Positions 56,099-64,000 of a stretch of DNA of 64,000 bases are shown one piece after another; position 1 is the stretch's first letter, and every line of letters begins with the position of its first letter. The DNA is from Uropetala carovei. Lineage: Eukaryota; Arthropoda; Insecta; Odonata; Petaluridae. The stretch covers positions 1,259,001-1,323,000 of the forward strand of contig JAXCHB010000005.1 of NCBI GenBank assembly GCA_036926305.1. The letters are read 5' to 3'. The notes under the pieces were generated by a model that saw only the letters and a program-made list of their open reading frames with translations, ran no database searches and was not told the origin of the DNA. The translations under genes and the position numbers were made by a program.

Positions 56099-56735
56099 GA
56101 ATATTTTTAATGACAAAATTTTTTGGAATTGTAGCCAATAAATCAAATTAACTATTAAACGAATTCTCTAAATGTTACTTAAAATTGAGCCGCCCAAACT
56201 TTAATTTTCATGAAAATATTTGGTATGAATGGGCAAAACGTTCTTTATTCTCGACCGGATATATTTCTACACAAAATAAACTTCACGCGCTAATTCGATA
56301 ATCCTCTGCACAGAAGCGAGTAACATTTTCCTATACAACGAACATCGCTCATAGGTTTTCTATTCGCATCATATCTCACGGAAAGTCATGATTTAATAAG
56401 CGTGAACGCCTGACTTATGGAACCTGAACTTGGTTTAGGTAGCCTAGTAAATCAAAAACTCTTCTTCCGCCCGGTTGAATCCCAGGAGGAAGTGGAAATC
56501 GCATGAAACCATGATCTAGTTCTTTCAGTCGGGTCACAGAAAGAGGAGAGAGCTTAAGGAGCTGGATATCCTGCGTTAAGAGTGTTACGCAGGAGAAATG
56601 ACGAGTGGTATAAATCTTCCTTATTTAGATTTATAGTTGAATATTCGCCTGGTTAGAAATATCCTTCAGAATTATATGCCATCTCTCTAGGATTTAAGAA
56701 ATCAACTTGAAGTTTTTAATGACGGTAAATATCTA
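56099..56735. other. weak SINE-like trace, otherwise nothing
   Basis: TAGCCTAGTAA at 56440-56450 and GGTTGAATCCC at 56473-56483 resemble A and B boxes, but they are only 33 bases apart, too close for a tRNA head. I do not call a separate element. Confidence 0.3.
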
Positions 56736-56973
56736 TACGTAAGAAAAACTGTCAGTGAAAGAATGTAATTTTTATGAAGAAACATATATTAGGATGTTAC
56801 CATGAGAATAGTAGTTATCTTTGCGGATATTACTTTCCACACAAAAATTAAAAATACGTAAGAAAAACTGTCAGTGAAAGAATGTAATTTTTATGAAGAA
56901 ACATATATTAGGATGTTACCATGAGAATAGTAGTTATCTTTGCGGATATTACTTTCCACACAAAAATTAAAAA
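56736..56973. repeat. exact 119-bp tandem duplication
   Basis: 56736-56854 and 56855-56973 appear identical, each starting TACGTAAGAAAAACTGTCAG and ending CACAAAAATTAAAAA. Confidence 0.95.
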
Positions 56974-57184
56974 CTCTTCTTACTGCTTATGCAGATCAAG
57001 TGCAGCATGATATTTAAAACATTTGACATTAGCAAATGAGATTAATAATAAATCAGAAAATTCCCATGGGAATAATTACCCAATAAAAAAACAGGCTCGG
57101 AAAATAAATAATTAAATCTCTATAAACGATTGGGATTGAACTGGCATTCAAACATACATCTTTTTTTCGTTTTTACCGCTTTAT

Positions 57185-57354
57185 CAAAAAAAAATCGCTT
57201 ATGTATTCGGTTTGTCTGTACGTCTTTGTGGGCAATATCCCTGAAATCCTGCAAACTTGAGAAACCATTTTTTAAAGGATAGGTCGGTCTACACGACAGT
57301 TAGACGGGGTAAAAATTTGGTGAATTTAGGATCAGCTGCTGGGGAGCAATCGGT
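57185..57354 (+). repeat. dispersed repeat B, copy 2
   Basis: Partner of 47073-47243, direct orientation. The open frame 57257-57553 that starts inside it has no domain. Confidence 0.7.
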
Positions 57355-57784
57355 GAAAAAATCGCCTTATGTAGTAATTTTCTCTACGATTCTTCACTCA
57401 TTATTTTGGCCAAAATCACGCGTCTATAAAACGACAATAATGAAGCAAAATGCGAGTAAATATTCTCAATTTTCTATGAAAACTTACGGAAATATTGCTT
57501 TGTGTACGCGACCTAACCAGACGTCTGTTTGGAAACAACAGATTGAGGGATGAATCCTTAAGGATTGTTTCACCAAACATCACATAAGGGGAGGAAAGAA
57601 GATTCAACGAAGAAGGAGGGGACTCAGTAGTTAACTGAAGTATGGGAGTTTTAAAAAATTTTCAGAGGAGAAAAATGATTAGCGCCAGATAATTGGATAT
57701 CGGTGAGATTGGGGGAAGGCTACAGCGGAAATGTTAGTTAAAGGATGTGGAAGCGACGCAGATAGACTGAAAAAAGGACAAGAG
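57355..57784. other. no supported feature
   Basis: Increasingly G/A-rich towards the right, with no recognised element. Confidence 0.4.
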
Positions 57785-57845
57785 GGTGAGTGAGGAAGGG
57801 AGAGACCATCTTTGCGAGAAATTTCAGGGAAAGACGGAAAGGACG
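57785..57845 (+). repeat. fragment related to the 24.9-25.4 kb G-rich repeat
   Basis: GGGAGAGACCATCT and GGGAAAGACGGAAAGGAC match the 3' part of the tandem repeat and its continuation at 25370-25412, in the same order. Confidence 0.55.
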
Positions 57846-60800
57846 CCTCTAAGAGATAAGCCAGAGGAGAATATCGACTCCATGAAAGGCTACCGACAGA
57901 TTTCTCTCAAAACCGATTCGGAAGAATAGAAGAGCTTTGTAAACATAATAACGTTTGATAAGGATTTTTAATTAACTTGAGTCAAAGGACCCATCGTTTT
58001 GAGCAGTCATCGTTTTGGTCGAAAATAAAGATATTCCCGCGTAGAGTAATTTTATTAAAACACTTTACGAATGATATATTTCGCGGAGTCGGCCATCATT
58101 ACCTAAAACTGCGGCAAAAAGTTTTCGGCGGTAAATGAGATTACCATAATTACGCCCCTGGATAATGGCGCATTATCGCCATGAATTGGGAATGACATCA
58201 AATGGAAGTACGGATTGAGTAACCTCTTACTACGGGGATGCTAGAAATAATAAAATTATATTCGTAAAAGGAAATACGTTGTACTATTCAATTGCGCGTT
58301 CGCCTTCTCAAGCTCGGTCACTCTATACATTTATTCGATACGTTTACCGGTCGAGAAAAATCACTTTATCAAAGAAGCAATTTTATTTATAGTAAATTTC
58401 CACCTAAAACACGCAGCAACGATGATCCAACATTATAAGAGTACATAAATGACTATATATAACGCGCGGTAATGTAGGTACGCGCTTCTACGAGGATAAG
58501 GGCAAGATGGATAAACAGTTGATGTTTTTTGCTGAGGAAAAGGAGGGTGTGCACAATGGTGATTCTTTGCCCGATGAAAGAGGAGGAATGTATATCATTC
58601 GCAGAATCTTAAAGGATTAACGCGTGTATATTCCAATTCAATTTAATTTGAACCGAGAGGCAATCTGGAGATTTTCGCGTTTCATTTAATAATAAACATT
58701 TTATGAAAATAAGCTCACACTCTTAAAAATCGTTTCTTATACATAAACCGCACTGAAATTTCGCCGAAGTTCCCGAAGAACCGTTGTATAACTCGCTCGT
58801 TATACCTAGGAATTTACGGTAACCGGCATGGTATTACTGCCTGATACAATTGGAGTGAGTGACATAAAAAGATTAATACGAAGGCGAAAATATTTTTTAA
58901 TACGCCACCAGTGAAAAATACTTTTCCTTAGGGAATTGATCGCAAACTTCATTGTTAACTAAATACTATTTTCACAAGTGTAAGACATACGCCCGGTTTA
59001 GACGAACGATCCTCAACATCAGATGCAAATTTATTTCGTTTCCAGTTCAAATTACTAAATCCATTCCCCTATTATAGAGCTCCACGAAATATCGGCCTCT
59101 TCAGTCAATTATACTTTTTCCTTTTCGTTCCAGACTCGCCTTTAATTGGGCAGCGTTAAATTGTAAACCAAATGTGCATTTCGCTTCTGCACAGCTTGCG
59201 CCTCGCAAGAATGTATTCACTCGCTTTGCGTTTCCTTCGAAAGAGCTAAGCAGAGACGTACGCCTTGCATCCTGAATGGAAAATACTGATTCGCCTAATT
59301 GCTACTTCTGCGGCATGCATTGAACCCGGAGGAGGAAACTCCTGAGGGATTATTTCATAGATTCGTGCACGGGCGAAGTACCTAGCAGCGAGAACGCTCC
59401 CCGGGGGCGACTCACACCTCCGCGACTGGGATTACAAACCGGTCGTTTTCATAAACTTCGAACGCATATTCGTCGCTTGTTTCCTTCCATTATATATCCC
59501 GAGGGAAAAACTGATTTAGCTCGTGCGCGCCTTACTCCGCGGAAGAGGCAAAATAACGTCAAAGATATCAAAATATTAGATTAGTCCATTTCTATGTAGC
59601 CGAGAGTCAGACTTCGTTCTCGTGAGTGACGTTATTACCGAGACTAAGTTAAAAAAAAATCTTCTAACGAATGAGAGCGACGTAAATGGAATTGCGGTTT
59701 TCGGAGAAACACGTATAAGGGAAACGTAATTCGCTTTCCAACTCGGATTAGGACTCTTAGCGTAGCTATGAAGGATTTCGACGAACCACCTGCTCTCTAT
59801 TGGTTCCCCGTCACATATTCGGGTTTTGAGACGCACAATGGCTCATTACATTTCCTCCGCCATTCGCTTTTTAAAAAAAATTGAGGGATACGATGAGAAT
59901 TCGCGAACGCAGGAGGAATAAAGCTCGAGATGCTTCGGGGAAACGTTTTAAACGGCATTATTCCGATTTAAGGGACCTCCCATTTTTATCAGATTTGACA
60001 ACCACGAGAACTCTATAAGAACTGACGAGTGTTTGGTTAATTTATTTCCACTTTTGAAAAGGATACTCGAAAAATAAACCGACATTTTGTACAACGCTTT
60101 CCGATTAATGTAAACAATTTTGTGGAATCGAAAAGTCAAAAAGTGCCGATAAAATCTACCGATATTCAAATTTAGGGGCAATAAACACCTCATAAAAGTC
60201 TGATAAACCTTAAATAAATTTGAAAATGTCTGAGGGTATGCATTTGCTTATATGAACTTTTATCCGCACATATGCTTCAAGTTTCTCGAAGTGATCTTTT
60301 TTCAGGCGACATAAGTTAATCTCTCGACATTTCGATCCATTTGTCATCGAAATTACTTTTCCCAAAACAATACGATGTTAGATTGATTTAAACTTCGTAA
60401 AAAGTGCATAAGCATATCTCTTTGAATTTGTTTTCATATACGTTTGGTACTAATGGAAGAAAACATTACCATAATTTGTATTCCTATACGACGCTATGCG
60501 TGAAAATGGTTGCCAGGGGAATCTCAATGGGCAATAAAGTAGACATTTTTAGGTCCAAGATTTGAAAAATAGCTCCCTTGCATATCCTATTCTCACTGGA
60601 ATAAAATTCACGCAGACTCTTTTAAGAAAATTATTGCCTTACTAAGTCATCTACCATAGCCGACCAATCTTGTTTTAAAAAATCATTACGATATTTCTAT
60701 ATTAAATAGCATAATGCTTCCACTTTCATGCAATTTTTACGAACTTTTAATCACTGTAAAAACGAATCTTTTCTAAAGAGGTGGAAGAGTTTATTCAGGG

Positions 60801-63629
60801 AAAACTTAAAAATATTAGCACCAAGAGAATTATTTATTTGATCGACAATCAGCTCCAGTGGCGATGAAGCCGTTGAGAAGAAGATACAATGTTGGATACA
60901 TAATTATGACGCCAAATCGATGAAATGTTTTGCCAATTAGTCGGGTAATTGTTCATTTCCTGAATTTCGGCCCGCAGCGCTTCGTTGATCCGAAATTCAG
61001 TTATAAACGCGTGCTTAGCTATTTTGGTACAAGTTGATTAATCGCGAATCCGTTCCACATTCTCTGGATAATAGGCACCTTCTGAATTCCAATCCCGGTA
61101 TGATTTCGGCCCCGAAAAGAATTTTAATTTTTACCGTCGAGACAATGCATTTGAGGTCAGTCAGTTTGATTAGGTTATGCCAATCATCAACGAACCTCAC
61201 ACTATAGATTTTAATCAATTTTACCTATTCAATATTTACAAGGAAATTTTATCGCTAAAATTTCTTGAATCATGCAATTGTGGGTAAAGTAACAGTGCAG
61301 TAAGATTATCTGTGCAATGACAAACTTTTCAAATGCAAATTGCTATTGCTGTGTCAGGCATATCCCTGGTTCGCCCAGCGTAATTGGCCAGAAGGAAACT
61401 GCTAGGCTTCATAATGAATAAGACGCTGTTACTGCGATGATGAAAGCGATTGTCAATCAATGCACTCCGCAGCGAATAGACATTTGATGCTTTAGATAGT
61501 ACCTATGGTAAAAAACTGGGAATTTTGGTGCTATAAAGGAGACAACATCAGTAAAGATTCACCGACAGTACATTACTTTTCAGCGTGTGAATACACACCT
61601 GGTTTCCCCAACTTTTTTATGGTTATTGAAAGTATCTGCATTATTGATAGGATTCTGCCCATAAAGCTCGAGCTCGATAGCTCTTTTGTAAACGAGAAAG
61701 GTTCGTATAAAGAGAAAATTGGGATTCTGCGGAACATTCAATAACATTTATTATTCAATAGTAGGCAAGCAGCGGCCATAAAATTGTCTTAAAAACGACT
61801 TATTTGATTAAGCAGCTGGTAGATTATGTAAGACAAGGCAATAAATACCCGAAGAAATGAAGTACAGGTACTTTAAATTGATCTTGTATATTACAATACA
61901 TTTTGTGCTCTAAATATCACGAGACTGATAACAAACAGGTAATGGTTATTAATTCTGAGAATATTTAAAGAAACGTAAGATGGTTTTTCAATAGTTCAAA
62001 ATTTTAATCTCCCATTTTAAGCGATAGTTCAGAAACTTGGCGAAAAACAACAAAGTTGATAAATGAGAACGAAAAGACCTTGAAATAGTGCGGAAATTGC
62101 TCTTTTAAAATGATTCTGACAAGTTAAGGTAACACGCACTAAAGATTCTCAAGGCATATTATGGTCCCTAAACTAGAAGGAAATATAGCGAGTGGAAGAG
62201 AATGGACAAGATGATTTGATTTTACAGGGAAACATTGAGATGAAAGTTGCAAAACGTTTCTCCAATATCGATGAAGGGGTTGGAAAAATTACCTTTTATG
62301 GCTATTTAAGGAACATTGTTTTTCAATTTGGATTTCAACCAATACGTGATCTCGGATATAATTTCTTAAATGTGAAGATGAATATTACGCAGGGGGATAG
62401 TAGCCAAGAAAAAATGTAGTTGGTTCATGACGCAAAAAAATCTGGAATCAAAATGGGAACATGTATGCCAAATCATACGAAAAATCAGTACAATGGTGTA
62501 CGTTATGAATGAAGCGGTCAAACGGGCGGCCACGATCGTGGTCAACCTTTTCCAGATTTTGTTGCGTGTACCTATTAAAGTTTACTCGTACAAGTTAGAT
62601 AAGGTGATATTTGAAATTGCCGGCCTTTCAAAAAAATTGAAAATTACCGAGTTTTAACCTAAAATTAAAAACATTCGCCAATATGAAGAGTACAATTTCC
62701 GACTCCCTTTTGAACACGTACGTAACCGCACGCAAGTTTATCGCCGCATTTCATTCGGAAGAAACTAATACAAATTTTCTGCCACCGAAGGAATACCGCG
62801 GAAAACGTAAAACAGCCACAAAAAACGCGTCAAAAAAAGTTCACGATTTTATCAAGCAGCCGCAAAAAAAGAGACGGGCGTTCAAATTTCCCATCACATT
62901 TCACCATTTCAGCTCGTCGATGCCAGATAAAATTTATTTTTCTCCTAGACTCGGGATTTCGCTGATGGCACCGTGGGTTTCCCATCAAGGCGAGGAATTT
63001 ACACCTTGCTACTCGTATGCACAAAAAACGAGACCGTGGGATATGGATATTGCGATCCCAAAGCCACGGAAAAGCGAAACGGTAGGGCGACGACGAAAAC
63101 AATCAGTTGGGAAATTACGAAACCGTAAAAATGCACGACGGAAAATAAAAAAAATCGAAAATTATATTTAAAATAACTCGCCGCAGAGAGATTTCAAAGA
63201 AAAATATATAAATATAATGGAGTTCATTTCGGGAAGCCGTATCATAGAGATTCCATTTACGCAGTCTCCAAACCCAGCGTGCACCTGAACGTGCACGCCT
63301 AGCGTTGGTAGTTCATTTATTCTGTCCGTTTCTCGATCGCAGATGGCGTTGGAATTAAAGTCCGGAGGGTGAGCTGGCGCGCTAAAATGATCACTTCGAC
63401 AAATTATTGAAAAAAACCCCGAAAATTCGTTTTCGTCAAGAGCTTTGATTATAATTTAGCCGTACCAATAACGGCATATTAGATCATTAGTTCTCTTGGT
63501 AGGGTGAATATCTCTAAACCAATATGTAGGCAGCCGACTGAGTCCCTTACCATAATAACGCCAAATGGAGGCGGTTTTAATGAGAATTAGTATCACTAAA
63601 TTCACCACTCCACGAACTACACTGGAGGC
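57846..63629. other. no supported gene; one unassigned basic open frame
   Basis: Scanned in full. The longest frame is 62683-63171 (plus, 162 codons). Its translation is rich in K and R (for example GRRRKQSVGKLRNRKNARRK) and contains a central stretch with PRLGISLMAPWVSHQGEEF. I recognise no family. It lacks a visible promoter, splice context or repeat ends, so it may be chance. GCGTGCAC-CTGAAC-GTGCACGC at 63277-63298 is a perfect short hairpin. Confidence 0.35.
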
Positions 63630-63904
63630 CAATGGCGTAGCTATGACAGCGTGAGTCCAGGTGAAAGAATTAATGATACCCCTCCTTTCCTCTTGCACAA
63701 TATATTTATCGTGAAGGAGAGAACATAAAACAAAGAATCAATTTTACCTGTTTAGATATACTTGGACAGAATAATATTGTCTATTTATCCATGTTAAAGA
63801 GCGTATTTTCTCATGACAAATAAATGTTAATTTTTCATTAATTCCTTATTTATTTTTTCAAGATTAATGTTTAGTGAGTAACCAAACGCGCAGCTACACC
63901 ACTG
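63630..63904. mobile_element. possible MITE with CAGTGGTGTAGC-type ends
   Basis: The left end CAATGGCGTAGCTATGACAG and the reverse complement of the right end CAGTGGTGTAGCTGCGCG share CA-TGG-GTAGCT. This is a common hAT-like end type. The flanking 8-mers (CTGGAGGC and ATCCAATT) do not match, so the assignment rests on the ends alone. Confidence 0.4.
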
Positions 63905-64000
63905 ATCCAATTACGTTTCTAAAGATAACAAGCTAACCTATTAATTGTTATGTTGACGCATCGCGTTGGCTGGTGTGGTTCTTTAAGAAAATAACTTAAA

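Noticed and set aside
56440..56483. A- and B-box-like pair
   Set aside because: The spacing of 33 bases is too short for a tRNA-type promoter.
1..64000. CRISPR arrays, bacterial operons, LTR retrotransposons or viral integrations
   Set aside because: No regularly spaced identical repeats with unique spacers, no long terminal direct repeats with a gag-pol frame, and no viral protein signature were seen.

Overview
This window looks like a gene-poor, transposon-rich stretch of an arthropod nuclear genome, most likely an insect. The reasons are an AT-rich background, no bacterial-style tightly packed open frames, and many decayed class II elements. Those recognised are hAT elements with 8-bp target duplications, Helitrons with hairpin + CTAG ends, mariner-type remnants, and a pogo/Tigger-like element. 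Also present are tRNA-derived SINE heads, one decayed non-LTR retrotransposon and a possible Penelope-like fragment. I could not name the species. I found no host protein-coding gene that I would defend. Every open frame with a recognisable match belongs to a mobile element and carries stops, frameshifts or truncations. The rest of the sequence is intergenic or intronic.

Layout. 1-5.4 kb: a small hAT element (992-1450, perfect 8-bp duplication), one copy of a dispersed repeat (2341-2847), and a 2.2-kb hAT element (3131-5337) with a minus-strand transposase relic. 6.8-7.9 kb: a minus-strand Helitron fragment with a tRNA-derived SINE inside it, next to two oppositely oriented mariner C-termini. 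9.3-10.1 kb: a pogo/Tigger-like element. 11.7-12.0 kb: a foldback element with perfect 30-bp inverted ends. 12.2-12.7 kb: a polypurine tract. 13.7-14.4 kb: a hAT element with a mariner-type foldback element nested inside it. 15.8-17.6 kb: three hAT elements, one nested in another, followed by a degenerate 35-36 bp minisatellite. 17.7-19.2 kb: Helitron pieces and a local segmental duplication. 19.4-19.9 kb: another hAT element.

21.4-23 kb: a GC-richer block with overlapping inverted repeats, then a long polypurine tract. 24.5-26.2 kb: a hAT element with perfect duplication that carries a 231-bp tandem repeat with hammerhead-ribozyme-like boxes on the minus strand. 28.8-30.3 kb: a decayed and rearranged LINE. 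32.3-32.7 kb: a 172-bp tandem duplication. 35.8-36.5 and 40.9-41.2 kb: polypyrimidine tracts. 42.9-43.7 kb: a complete non-autonomous Helitron. 44.2-45.9 kb: Helitron-derived sequence ending in a hairpin + CTAG terminus. 46.2 kb: an exact 100-bp tandem duplication. 47.3-48.2 kb: a hAT-like element, then the most CpG-dense segment of the window, which is the best candidate for a promoter or first exon. 52.5-53.2 kb: the second copy of the dispersed repeat. 54.5-56.1 kb: a SINE head and a hAT element with a ZNF862-like transposase whose last 183 codons are open. 56.7 kb: an exact 119-bp tandem duplication. The remainder to 64 kb is mostly unrecognised.

Taken together this is a record of layered transposition: elements inserted in elements, internally deleted derivatives that kept the ends, and short tandem duplications. 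I saw no CRISPR array, no confident host RNA gene and no convincing new protein system.
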